Source: Cliona cf. orientalis
Taxonomy: Eukaryota; Porifera; Demospongiae; Clionaida; Clionaidae
Direction of reading: 5' to 3'
Assembly: GCA_963930775.1 (NCBI GenBank)
Contig: OZ005691.1
Coordinates: 11,653,000-11,716,999, forward strand
DNA: 64,000 nucleotides
Part shown: one piece after another, positions 1 through 11,320 of the stretch
Numbering within the stretch: position 1 is the stretch's first letter
Layout of the letters: each line of letters begins with the position of its first letter
Translations under genes and position numbers: made by a program
Notes under the pieces: generated by a model
Told to the model about the DNA's origin: nothing
Seen by the model: the letters and a program-made list of their open reading frames with translations, nothing else
The model's database searches: none

Positions 1-424
1 GCCATTAACCAATCAATGGTGGGATGTCAATTAGGTAGCAATAGAAGTTATAACACCTCTCCCTTGGATCTCAGGTGGTTATCTACAATGACTCCCTTGT
101 GTCCTTCGATTAAAACGTCATTGATTACTTGGGAACCCAATAAATTTCTCATGCTGCTGAGTCAAAAAAGCATAATGATATCCTCTAAAGTTTTAACTAG
201 CAACTTATTATGACCATCCTCCTCCTCTAGGTGTATTTCGGTGCTAGTTCATTGTAAGGCACCATTTTGGAAACTTTTATAAATGTTTAGAATGGTGCAC
301 ACCGTATGATAACAAAGTGGAATTGAAATCTTGCTATTTTGTCTATCTGCTGGCTTTTGAATTTAGCATATTCAGATCAATAATTTTTGTTGATTTATCT
401 ACATAAGATATAATATTAATGCAG

Positions 425-706
425 GTTCTAAACCACGGGTGTATATCAGTGTAGATCCAATCAATCAACTCTATGGAGACGAAGTAACTGTAACTGCTGA
501 TGTAATGGGACTAAGTGCTACTTCTTATCAATGGCTAAAGAATGATAAGATTCTCTCCACTGCAAAATATCCAGCTTATGATGGCTTGGGCACCAATAAG
601 CTTACAATTTCTTCTTTTACTCATGACTATGAAGGGACGTATCAGTGTGCAGTGAGCTTCAGCAGTGGTGAAGTTGTGAAATCAAATCATATTAAGCTCG
701 CCATTG
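425..706 (+). other. Ig-like exon 1 (phase 1-1)
   Basis: A 94-codon symmetric exon between GCAG and GTAAGT. It has the Ig core tryptophan (YQWLKND) and the F-strand motif DYEGTYQC. The B-strand position normally occupied by Cys reads VTVTADV, so the canonical disulphide partner is missing. The exon is very similar to 4395-4670, including flanking intron bases, so the two are a recent tandem duplication. Confidence 0.85.
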
Positions 707-3700
707 GTAAGTTGTTATAAGCTATGCTATTTGATTTGGTTTCAATTGTTAGAGCTCATTGAGAGGATTATAATATAATATTATAGTACATTTTCCCCTT
801 GCATATCCTCTTCGGTGTGACATAGTTCTCAGTTGCTATCTGCATGAAATAAACAAAGATTCTCTGCGGATAACTTAACTGTTCGATAAAACTTGCCGAC
901 ATTTCAACTAGATGCTCTAGTCATCCTCAGGGGCAATAGTGAAGTGAGGTGGCATGTAGACTACTAAATAATATTATAGGTGATCAACATTATTGGACTA
1001 TAGCTATTATACTAGCAATCTGTGATACTTTCACTATTGTGGTAGCTTCTCAGGCCTAGCTGTAACCCATTGCATGTAACGTCACGGGACACACGCAGTG
1101 CGCCGCCCTGGAGGACAACTGGAGCCGTTTTCTGTAACGAAAATGTACAGAGGCTGCCTTTGCCGCTCGTTTGCAAAGAAGGTAAGCATCCATTTTTCTC
1201 GTGGTTGCAGTATGTTAGGCTAACCACAGCGTGCTTCGAAATATCATGTTGGCTGGCGTCCATGCACATTGACAACGATAGAGCAATAGCACCATTTAGT
1301 GCTCGTTAGTACAAGTTTACATAGACGCTTGTACTCCAACATGGCAGCCGTTGGAGGACAATATTATTTACGGAGGTTTACGAATTTTTCTTGTACGTGC
1401 AATGGGTCTATTGGGGTAACAACCCCATGTGCACATGCATGCCTGTGTGCTTTCAAAGAAATCTTATGAATTTGCGAAGACTCGCTCCGCACAGATGATT
1501 TTCATCACCACTATAATAGTACATGCTCATAACATAGACGTAGTTCATGCATCAACAGTATCCTGCCTGTGCATTAGTACAGTGTGCATGTGCAAATGGA
1601 AGCGGTATGAACCAATAATTGCAGAGGCCACACCCCTCATAGCTGTAAGTGTTCCATGGCGACATATGTGGCGATGTTCTTGCTCTGCTCGATGTTGGTA
1701 CTGGACTACTGACAGGTATGACAAAGAACAGATCTCGCCTCTGGCTTCGCTCGAGGCTCAGTGGCTAGCGCCAGTGCCTGCTTAGCAGACCTGGCCTCTC
1801 GAAACGCACGGCACTTTTGTGCCGATCATTTAACAATGCGTCTCTAGCTGTAGCTAGCGTAAAGTGCCATTTATCGACATACGGTTTTCTCCCGCGTGTG
1901 CTGTTGCTTAGGAACATCGCCTGAACTTCGAACTTGGACCAAAAGGTAGGGGGTCGCCAGGGCTACAAGTACCTAAAGTCTCAGGGGGCTGCCGATCAAA
2001 ATACGTTTGCAATGGCAATTTTAGCTTATAATTGCGAATGCCAGTTATCAACAGTCGGTACGTATTATCGGCACACTGTATACTTTCAATACAATCAATT
2101 ATCGTCACTTGGAGCTTTGTCATCACAGTGCATGCAATCCAAGAGTAAGAAAATTATATAAAAAATACTAGCAGGTGCATAATCATGAGCTCTAACTACT
2201 GAGACAACTTCATGTTCATAGGTGAGCTTGTTCGATCTTTATCGTTTTTTCAATCTTGGCAGAAATGTCTCGGGAACGGCACCATCGCGTCTTTGCCCCT
2301 GTATTGAGAAAGTAAGACACTGTGAGGGTCATCTTATCACAAATGAAGCAAAACTTACCTTCAAAAGTCCAGCCTGAAGCACAGAAGCGAGTCACGATCG
2401 ACCACGCGAAGTTATTATTGAACGCGCCACGCCCACTGCCTATACTAAGGCCCTATGTCGATAATCGATACCCGTATTTCCGATAGTTGATACCTGTCGG
2501 TAATTGGCACGTTACGCTATGGCCCGAGGCATTAAGGCCACTCTTCTTTGTGCACACAACCCTACGGTTCTGACCAATCCTGAGCCTTGTAGTGCAGACT
2601 TTCTCTCTGCCCGCGCCGCACATTCATAGCAATCGGGCACTCCAAGATGCGTATCCATGCCCTCATGTTATGACACGGACTATATAAGAAAAATGATCGT
2701 CTGAAAATTATTTTTTGTTGTATATAGTATATGTTTCAGTGAAGTTCTTGATTGGGTGTTCGTCATATTGATAGCTACGAGCTAGATCTTGTTACACTAA
2801 TCTGGCATTATTTCTCTCAATGAAAACTAGTAATACATCATAATACCAAATTCGGAGTTGCACCTGAGATTGAAGATTAGATGGTTGGTCAGGGCAGCAT
2901 TTCGGCGTAAGTCCTTCTCAAACTGTCTCACGTTGTGTTTTGCTTGTAATCTGTAGGTTTCCAGTAGATAATATTTCAGCGAACTTCTAGATTGGATGTT
3001 CATCATATTGATAGCTACGAGCTAGATCTTGTTACACCAATCTGGCATTATTTCTCTCAATGAAAAATAATCATTCATCAGGCATTTATTATTTTTCATC
3101 AGGCATTTATTATTTTTCATTGAGAGAAATAATGCCAGATCATTATAATGAATTATTATTTTTCATTGAGACTCGAAATAATGCCAGATTGGTGTAACAA
3201 GATCTAGCTCATATATAGTATAACTAGAGCTCCATAGAGCACATACCCCGCGCGCACATTGCGCAATCTATAGATCTGCTTTGTTGCTGCAGCCAAACGT
3301 GTGCCACTAGCATTATTGACGACCTTTACCAGTCCATGTTATGCGCATGAGCAGAAAGCACAAAGCCTGTGTGCATACTGCATTGAGTGGGCACTGTCAA
3401 TAGGCGTGGTTACAAAGGCTAACAAAAAGGTACTATTTATGACGCTCGTGGACCATATCCCTAACACACTGAAGCCCGTTTTTCGCCAAATGCGACTGAT
3501 TCATTGTGCTTACCAGTCGCTCAGGTGCCTAGATCTCGAGATATGGCGATTTTTCTGCTAATGACAACGACGACGACAACAACGACAACGATGACACGAT
3601 CAATTACTTTACCCCTTGCCCATGCGCGCGGGGTAAAGATACTAGCTACAACTATAATTATAATATTATGATGATTTTTTTGCTGATTCAAAAAGCTTGC

Positions 3701-6700
3701 CGATTTACAATACACTTCATGTGTCTTTGCTACCAGGCTCCGACTCCGTAACATTGAGGAGCCTGAGAATAAAAGCATTGACTAGGTTGTGCCGTTCATA
3801 TTTTTTAGCCATTCCTTGCCACTAGCATGTGTCACTATAACACCCCTACAATAATTTTCGTTTCATATCATACTATTTGTCTACTTTTCTTGTAGCTATT
3901 GCAGGTTCTACAGTGTCTTTTACTTACAACCGTGAAGGGAAGTATCAGAGCTTCAGTGGTGATAAAGAATTTAGTAATATTGAAGGTATAGCCTTGGTAA
4001 ATTTAGTGTTGGTACTAATACCACCTTCAAGAATATCATAGTCCAGGTTCCCTTGGGAGTGGGGGAGGGGGAAATTGTGCACGTGGCTATGATAGGACAT
4101 TCGGATGAAAACTTCCATCAGGAGAAAAGTTTTTATAGATCCTGGGGTGTTGTCTCACCCATTCTAATTAACTGAATGGCCACACAATATGATGTTTATA
4201 AATTCAGGATTTTTTACTTATGACTATGAAAGAAAGTATCAGAAGTTCAGCTCGATCAGTAGTGATGAAGTTATGAAATCAAGTTGTATTGAAGCCACCC
4301 ACGGTAAATTTAGAGTTTATTGTTAGCTACTGGTACCTGAATATCATTATCCCAGTTTGTCTATCCTTATGTTATTATTAACTTATAAATGCAGGTTCAG
4401 TGTATATCAGTGTAGATCCAATCAATCAACTCTATGGAGACAAAGTAACTGTAACTGCTGATGTAATGGGGCCGAGTGTTGCTTCTTACCAATGGTTAAA
4501 AAATGATAAGGTTCTCTCCTCAACCTTAAAACATCCAGGTTATGTTGGTTTGGGCACCAATAAGCTTATAATTTATTCCTTTACTCATGACTATGAAGGG
4601 ATGTATCAGTGTGCAGTGAGCTTCAGCGGTGGTGAAGTTGTGAAATCAAATCATATTAAGCTCGCCATTGGTAAGTTGTTATAAGCTATGCTATTTGATT
4701 TGGTTTCAATTGTTAGAGCTCATTGAGAGGATTATAATTATACTAGCTATATACAACCATAGATCATATAGACTACGTAACCAGGATTGGAAACTGCTCA
4801 CGTGAGCAATAGAGTCCATTGGTGCAATCCGTGTCGCACAAAAAACCACAAAAATGCACAAAAATTGTGAAAAAACCACAAAAAATGGCCAAAAATCACA
4901 CATTCTCCCAATACTTTTGACAATAGCTACTAAATAGAAACACTTACAACCTTATAATTTAGCTATCCTTGTGGACAAGGCCTTCTTCTAACTATTTGTA
5001 GTGACGAGAAGTTCCTTAGTTCAGTATCTGAGGTGTTCTAGTCCCAACAACAAGGCGACTTCAAGATGCGTCGGTTTTTTGTGCTTCTGGCGGTTTCTGG
5101 CTCAGCCGCTGCAGTATATTCTCCAAATAGTGGCTATCCTAGTGCAGAGGCACCATATTTTGACTTTGAGCTTCGGTTTTTGGTAGCTGCTGCCACGCGA
5201 ATCGAGACACAGTCCCGAAAGTGGTTTGTACAGCATCCTATGGGGCAAGTATGGACGAAGACGACTGAAATAGCATTGAACAACTTTGTACCCCGAAAAG
5301 ACTGCCGTAGATAGTTACGCTCTTCAAAAACTTTTCCTAGTAGTATTCTTCCATCATTGAGCTTTACTTTCGTTACCTCCACTTAGCTACAGCACCAACA
5401 CAGGCTGCAGTAGAGCCATGTTCAGCTGCCTCGGTCTAGGGATGCGGAGTGCCCGCCATGGCTTGCATTAACTCTATTGCTCACGTGAGCAGTTTCCAAT
5501 CCCGGTTACGTAGTCTATATTATGATCTATGATACAACGAAAAACATTTTTCAGACGGTCATTTTTCTTATAATAATATAGTCCGTGTCATTACATGAGG
5601 GCATGGATACGTGTCTTGGATGCACCTGGTTGCTATGAACGCGTGGAGAAAGTCCGCACTATAGGGTCAGGATTGGTAAGAATTGTATATGGCCGTGTGC
5701 ACAAAGAAGAGTGGCCTTAATGCCTCGGGCCATAGATACAGCTAGAGACACATTGTCGAACGATCGGCGTGAAAGCGCCGCGCGTTTCGAAAAGCCTGCT
5801 AAAGCAGACGTTGGCGCTAGCCACTGAGCCTCGAGCAAAGCGAGAGGCGAGGTCTGTTCTTTGTCATATCAGTCAGTAGTCCGGTAGCAACATTCGAGCA
5901 GAGCGAGAATGTCACCATTGCATGGAACTGCTTGCTATGAGGGGTGTGGCTTCTGCAACCGCTTCCATCTGTGCATGCGCACGGTACTAATGGGCAATCC
6001 TACCCAGACAGGATACTGTTTGTGCATGAACTAGCTATATCTCCATGTTTTGTAAGCATATCCTGTTAATAGATGATCATATATGCTAGCCGCATTATCC
6101 CATGATTGTGACATTAAACATACTTGTATAATATTATAGTATATTTCCCTTGCATATCCTCTTTGATGTGACATAGTTCTCAGTTGCTATGTGCATGAAA
6201 TAAACAAAGATTCTCTGCGGATAACTTAACTGTTCGATAAAATTTGCCGACGTTTCGACTAGATGCTCTAGTCATCCTCAGGGCAAAAGTGAAGTAAGGT
6301 GCAAAAATGCTGGTACATAATATGGTGGTTAATATTCAATATTCTGTCTGCATGTGCACGGTTATAGCATATACGCATGCCGAAAATTAGAGACTAGTTT
6401 CAATCATTCGGTAAAGGGTGCCGAATAATTAGAAGGGCTGAATTTTTAGAAGAAATACGGTATAAAAGAAAAGAAATCAATTTTGCTAAACTGCTTGGTA
6501 TCATTTTCTTACCATGATGATTGGCATTCATTAGCTATTTGTCTGCATAGAACATATTGCAGGCCATCATCATCATCAATAACAGTATTTTATTTGCTGT
6601 TTTCGCCTTTTAGCTTTGGCTCATGTAAATAGGGAGTTTCATGTCCGTAGGTGGTGTCAAAGCTGAGAAATAGACTTGATCGCGTTATTGTTGTCGTGAG

Positions 6701-9700
6701 CACAAAAAATCACCATAACATTATTGTTTCAAGATCTAAGCACCTCAGTGACTCATAGGCACAACGAATCCATCAGATTCGGCAAAAAACTGGCTTCAGT
6801 GTGCTTTAAATCGAGCATGCTTCACGAGCATCACAAATAGCTAGTGCCATTTTGTCGACTACCATAGCCATGCCTATTGACACAATGCACAATTCAGGCA
6901 AGTTATGTGCTTCTGCTCATGTGCACAACTGACTGGCGTAGTATAATACAATTATACACCGGTAAAGATTATCAAATTATATTATGCTTTTGACATGCTG
7001 GCTGAAATTAGCAGTTATACCGTCTCTGTAGCTATACTGATTGCTCAATTGTGCAATGAGCGTGCTGGGTATGTGCTCTGCAGAGCTCAATAGCTATTCA
7101 TCATCTGTCAATGAAAATTAATATCAATGCATAAAGAAATAACTAGAGCTCATAGAGCACATACCCCGCGTGCCATGACAATATCACCCATGGCCATGCC
7201 TCTTCTTAGAGACGTTTATTCTTTGAATTTTAATCTCTTGCTACTCACGAACGTTTTTGTTCTCTTCTGAGATCCATGATCACAAATGACATTAGAAGCA
7301 TGAAGCTCGAGCATGCGCAGTAGACTCCAGAAGCTCGAGCATGCGCAACAGACTTCATAAGGTACTAGGTGGGCGTATCCGACGTAGGCGTGGTCGATAC
7401 ATTTGCACAATTTGTAGCTTCCCTGAGTACTGCCCAGGGTTAAGAACGAGATAGAAGTTGTTTTTTTGCTGTCTTACATTATTTTATCCCATTTATTGAT
7501 CCTACTTTCGCTTAGATGTTGAGATTTGCCGATTTTTATGCTGACAGACAACAGACAACAAACAAACCGATAGCTTTACCCCTTGCTGCGCATGCGCGCA
7601 CGTGGGGTAATAATAATAGCCATGGAGGAATATTATTTTTGTAAGAGAAAATATGCTAATTTCACCACCTGCTCTCATAAAAATTATCCCACAATTTTAT
7701 GTTATATTCTGTCCCATGACATTGTTTATGAAGATTGGACCCCTGTACCTCATTGATGAAAATTTAATTTTCCATATTGAATACTGGGTTTGGCAACATC
7801 AATGGTAGGACATTTCGGCTCGTTAGCCTTTCATCACGTATTACTGATAATTGGATTGTTAAGTGATGGGTGGGGTAAATTTCAGTATTTCGTTCTATTT
7901 TTACCCCACCCATCACTTAATTCCTACCTAATCCAAATATCAGTAAATAAATGAGTGTTTACATCCCAGCTATTCTTCTCTTAGTTGTGCAATGAGATAG
8001 CTGACGAAAGGCTCATGAGCTGAAACGTCCTACCATTGATGTTCATAATTTATTCTATATCAAATGCTTGCTAAAAACTTCATTAAAATTAATTAGCTAA
8101 GAGTAATAGCCACATATATAGCAATGAGCTTATACAACGTTATTTTATTGCAATGTGTCTGCTGGTCACTGATACTTACTGAATCAGATTTTAATGGTGC
8201 GTGTGGCAATTATTTGAGTACCGTGCAGGCTCAAAATGGTACCAAAATAAGTCTTATACTTAGCGTCCACTATAAGAAATACCTGGATATCCATTATTGA
8301 CAGAGTTTTGTGTATACAATCTTGACATTCAGAATTGGCTGTTCGCTGGGCACATGCACAATGACACTACACTTTTCTCAATTATCACACCTAACTTGTT
8401 TGTTAAGCATTCTTGAATTGCATGTGGGAGACATTACAGGTTGTTTTTGTATATCCCTCAAAAACCAAGCGTATACGGGATGCACATGTATAGTGAATGT
8501 GATCATAATATCATCAAATCTTGTTCTTATACTTTTTGACCCTGCATTCCATCCCTACTTCATCCTTCAATTTTATTCAATTGTTTTTATACTTGTTATA
8601 GTAATAATATTATTATACTATAGATTTGCAAGGTGTTGAGGTGCTTCAAAAGACAACTGTGACAGTCACCAATTCACAGTGCACATTTGTGTGGGAAGGA
8701 TATGGACTGAAACTTTATATCCCGGAGAACAGCCTACCCTCAGACATGAAGCAAATTACACTTACGATCATAGCATCAATTGCCGGCCATTACAAGTTTC
8801 CAGAAAATTTTAGTCTATTCAGTGGTAATAATATTATAATGCTCAAATTAATTCTCTACATTTATTGTTATGTATCCTGTAGGAATCTACTGGTTTTCCT
8901 ATGAACCATTGAATGTGAAGCTACAACTCAAAAAACCAGTTAAATTAGAAATACAACACTGTTCTAAACCTCACTGTACTTCCGGTCTGAGCTTCGTAAG
9001 AGCCAGCCACAACCTGGAAAAGCTTCCATACACTTTCAAATGTCTGAAGGGTGGAAATTTCACCAGTTGCAGCTCTTATGGTACCCTTGAGGTGAACAAA
9101 TTTTGTGGAATATGTATTGCAGGAGAGTCTAGAGCAAAGAGGTACCTAGCCAGCATATTCTACCTCAGGCATGAAATATTCTATTGGAGTATATCTATTG
9201 CTGTGACATTGGATGACGATGCACATCGCAGAGTGAGCAACTATACTGAAAACTTTAAGTTATTATATTATGTAATAATAATACGACCGTGGTTATGATA
9301 GGCTAGTGAGAGAAAATTTTCCAAAAAAGCTGATGGTGAAGTATCTATTGACTTTGAATCAGATAAGATTATCTTGGATATTCCAAAAGATGGTCTTAAA
9401 ATTGAGGGATGGCTTCTGTCAACTCCAGGATATCCTATGGTGAGAGCATAGGCGTAGAAAGATGATATGTTTACCCTAATCGATAATAATATTATAATAA
9501 CACTTCAGAGCAAGGTATGACTTTGTGTGTGTTCCACTCAGAAATTTCATGGGTGCACCAGCAACCGGTGCACCGGCCCATGCTTCATACGCCAGTGGAG
9601 AGACTTATAGCTATGTATCTAGCTTAGTATATATAGTATGATCACTATGGGTTCAATAATAACTGCAGATAAAGAAAGAAATGGTTGATAATTCTGAGAT

Positions 9701-10893
9701 TCCTTATTGCCGGATACATGCTGATCCAGGCAGAGCCAAGGGGCCACCTCTACAACACCGTATTAATCTGAAAGGTGCCAAAGCTCCATCAAATTACATC
9801 AACATATTCCTCTCAGTTAGAGGTAATACTGTTATAGACATGCAAGGAATGATTTAGGTTCTGAATCATAGTATGAATAGGCTTACTAGACCAAGTTTAT
9901 TTTTTATGCTCAGAGTTCAAGATCTGCCTACCGTAAATCGCGAATAGCCTATTTCATGTCTAAAATATTTCATGCGATAAATTTTCATGTTAAATAATTT
10001 TCGGACAAACGACCCTGTATACCGCATTATCGTTAATATTGCGTATGTACTTCGTGCATTTAATTTTCGCACAAGCCAGGCTGTCCGAAAATATTTTAAC
10101 GAAATATTCACGGTTTACAGTATATACAATATTAGTTAGACACTGTTTAGGACGTTTCTATGTGATTTAGAAGACCGAAGGACTCTATATTATAGAATCC
10201 TGAGCAAAGCGAGGGTTCTACGAGAGCCCTGAGGTCTTCTAAATCACCGTGCATAGAAACCGACTAAACAGTATCTAGATCATATAGTTTTATATTGCAA
10301 AGAGCCAGAGGGCAAAACTTGTAGGTGACTATGAAAATCTTGTAGGTGACTATGAGAAGCTTGTAGGTGACTATGAGATATAGATATCTGTCAGTAGCCA
10401 ATCAAATTGCAGTATTTGTTACAGCTATGATCTAATGATTATTAATCCATCATGCCTACATAACAGTATTAGCATTACAAGAATACCAGAATATGCTCAG
10501 ACCTAAGCCGTAATAATAATGAATACCAGCTTTGAATAATTTTTATAGGTAATAATAATTATTACTATAATAATAGATGGAGGTGGAGGAAGTGCACATA
10601 GTTCATCTGGCAACACCACGTCTGACAATCCACCTACTCTACCTGCGATGCTGAGGATTTTGCGGCCAATGAGTAGCCAGTGGATGAACATAGGGGTGAT
10701 GCTGCCACTCAATCACGGACGTCTTACTGCAATTGAAACTCGATGTAGAGGTAATCCTGATGACTGTCTCCGAGAGATGCTGAGTGAGTGGCTCCAGCAG
10801 ACCAATCCTAGGCCCACCAAATTGGCACTCGTTGATGCTGTTAGAGAATACAATCCATTACTGGCTGAGACGCTCCGTGAGAACCCTCCTTGA
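425..10893 (+). CDS. Ig-ZU5-UPA-Death protein, 5' end not resolved
   Basis: Exons joined by splice sites and phase: 425-706, 3905-3985, 4208-4303, 4395-4670, 8624-8824, 8883-9232, 9311-9439, 9669-9822, 10577-10893 (stop TGA). Exons 425 and 4395 each encode an Ig-like module (YQWLKND, then DYEGTYQCAV); 3905 and 4208 encode only decayed C-terminal halves. The 8624 and 8883 exons give ZU5 (starting FVWEGYGLKL). The 9311 and 9669 exons match the UPA-like region of the gene ending at 62983 (FESDKIILDIP; IKKEMVDN). The last exon is a Death domain (QWMNIGVML; CLREMLSEWL). ZU5-UPA-Death is known from UNC5, PIDD and ankyrins, where it works in receptor or adaptor signalling. No signal peptide and no convincing membrane exon were found, so cell location is open; the first exon lies upstream or was missed. 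The acceptor at 9310 (TGAG) was chosen because it restores phase and homology. The two short Ig-half exons may be unused. Confidence 0.82.
772..950. repeat. Dispersed foldback repeat A, copy 1
   Basis: Contains GATGCTCTAGTCATCCTCAG and a segment resembling AACTTAACTGTTCG. Further copies lie at 6127-6302, 34090-34245 and 38806-38945; the last two carry the central segment in the opposite orientation relative to their ends. Confidence 0.75.
1300..2740. mobile_element. Dispersed element, about 1.4 kb; inverted deleted copy at 5540-6120
   Basis: Segments around 1600-1860 and 2450-2710 reappear in reverse complement at 5740-6010 and 5540-5730. Shared landmarks are GAGGGGTGTGG, GCTAGCCACTGAGCCTCGAG and TTAATGCCTCGGGCCAT. 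The copy near 5.5 kb lacks the middle. No long coding frame is evident, so it is probably non-autonomous. Ends are approximate. Confidence 0.55.
3222..3638. mobile_element. MITE family B, copy 1
   Basis: Begins with a GAGCTC-TAGAGCACATACCCC-type end and finishes TTACCCCTTG...GCGCGCGGGGTAA. The same two ends bound 7140-7610, 21461-22187, 24427-24848 (inverted) and 46493-46901; related internal sequence is at 6680-7096 and 62133-62345. GACAAC-like tandem repeats lie near the GC-rich end. Non-autonomous, superfamily unassigned. Confidence 0.75.
4395..4670 (+). other. Ig-like exon 2 (phase 1-1)
   Basis: A 92-codon symmetric exon, paralogous to 425-706. It also lacks the B-strand Cys and keeps Trp and the DYEG-x-YQC motif. 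Being symmetric, it can be added or skipped without a frameshift, so isoforms with one or two Ig modules are possible. Confidence 0.85.
4760..5531. mobile_element. Foldback element with about 50-base inverted ends
   Basis: The left end (ACGTAACC-GGATTGGAAACTG then CTCACGTGAGCAATAGAGT) is matched in reverse at 5470-5531. The interior has an 82-codon frame at 5066-5314 starting MRRFFVLLAVSG, which looks like a signal peptide; no family was recognised and it may be chance or a captured fragment. Confidence 0.7.
5540..6120. mobile_element. Inverted, internally deleted copy of the 1.3-2.7 kb element
   Basis: The reverse complement matches parts of 2450-2710 and 1600-1860. It directly abuts the 4760-5531 foldback element. 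Confidence 0.55.
6127..6302. repeat. Dispersed foldback repeat A, copy 2
   Basis: Nearly the same as 772-950, in the same orientation, including the shared upstream TTGCATATCCTCTT segment. Lies in the intron before the ZU5 exons. Confidence 0.75.
6680..7096. mobile_element. MITE family B, partial copy
   Basis: Shares the internal GGCAAAAAACTGGCTTCAGT segment and a TATGTGCTCTGCAGAGCTC end with family B, in the opposite orientation. The related copy 62133-62345 shares the same internal block. Confidence 0.6.
7140..7610. mobile_element. MITE family B, copy 2
   Basis: Same ends as 3222-3638, in the intron before the ZU5 exons. Contains tandem AGCTCGAGCATGCGCA segments and GACAACA repeats before the GC-rich GGGGTAA end. 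Confidence 0.75.
7799..8042. repeat. Nested palindrome
   Basis: The outer arms CAATGGTAGGACATTTC and GAAACGTCCTACCATTG flank an inner perfect-looking hairpin (AAGTGATGGGTGGGGTAAA against TTTACCCCACCCATCACTT) at 7860-7920. Lies in the intron before the ZU5 exons. Confidence 0.75.
9929..10122. mobile_element. MITE family D, copy 1 (TACCGTAAATCGCGAAT ends)
   Basis: About 194 bases with inverted ends TACCGTAAATCGCGAAT and a matching CACGGTTTACAGTA. Copies at 17876-18072 and 39079-39262 share ends and the internal CGGACAGCCT-GCTTGTGCGAAA segment. The TA ends suggest a Tc1/mariner-type family (inference). Confidence 0.8.
10140..10277. repeat. Foldback hairpin in the last intron of the Ig-ZU5-Death gene
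   Basis: The arms GTTTCTATG-TGATTTAGAAGACC and GGTCTTCTAAATCAC-GCATAGAAAC pair around a short GAGG-rich loop. Confidence 0.7.
10318..10378. repeat. 21-base tandem repeat, three units
   Basis: CTTGTAGGTGACTATGAGAAG and two close variants in tandem, in the last intron of the first gene. Confidence 0.85.
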
Positions 10894-11320
10894 GCATCGG
10901 AAAAGCACTGAGTCTTAACTTTATAATACTTTTGTATCATGAGCAATCAAGTTTGCAGTTCTTTTTGTACAATTTTTTTTGTAATTCCCACAAGTATGTG
11001 TTGATGTCACTATAATAATATACTCCATTAATAATTATTTTCAGAATCCATAAATTTAATAACAATATTGCATTAAGTTTAAGGTTACATATGCCTCCTG
11101 GACCACTTTCTATAATGATGTACTAGATGTGGAGGGAGAATACTGTATATTATGAACACTTGACCCAGTAGCTATATAGCTAATGTTGCATAAGGTAAAA
11201 GGTCGTCAATAATATTCTGTAGGTCAGGAGGATTCGGTCGTCAATGTCATGTATATCTAGTGGTTGCTTGTACCACAAATTTTCAAAAGAAGCAGCTGTA
11301 TCTAGCACAGGCCACTAAGC
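10894..11320 (+). other. Spacer between the first two genes
   Basis: AT-rich, holding the presumed 3' UTR of the first gene and the 5' region of the next. No element or exon recognised. Confidence 0.5.

Larger units (their letters stand above)
707..3904 (+). other. Repeat-filled intron between Ig exons
   Basis: No coding exon recognised. It holds a dispersed repeat at 772-950, a roughly 1.4-kb element at about 1300-2740 that recurs inverted and shortened at 5540-6120, nested direct and inverted copies of a segment near 2745-3212 containing CTGGCATTATTTCTCTCAA, and one copy of the GAGCTC...GGGGTAA element at 3222-3638. The rest is unassigned. Confidence 0.6.

Noticed and set aside
1429..1785. 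118-codon frame with Cys and His residues
   Set aside because: It lies inside a dispersed element, has no recognisable domain and no conserved splice context.
8150..8235. Possible small phase 1-1 exon after an ATCAG acceptor (about 8188-8234) in the Ig-ZU5-Death gene
   Set aside because: Short, without homology to any exon in the other genes; splice sites alone are not enough.
8310..8639. Open frame with a membrane-like stretch (ILQFYSIVFILVIVIILLYY) just before the ZU5 exon
   Set aside because: It is in a different frame from the ZU5 exon, overlaps a transposon arm and the pyrimidine tract of the acceptor, and reads through intron sequence.
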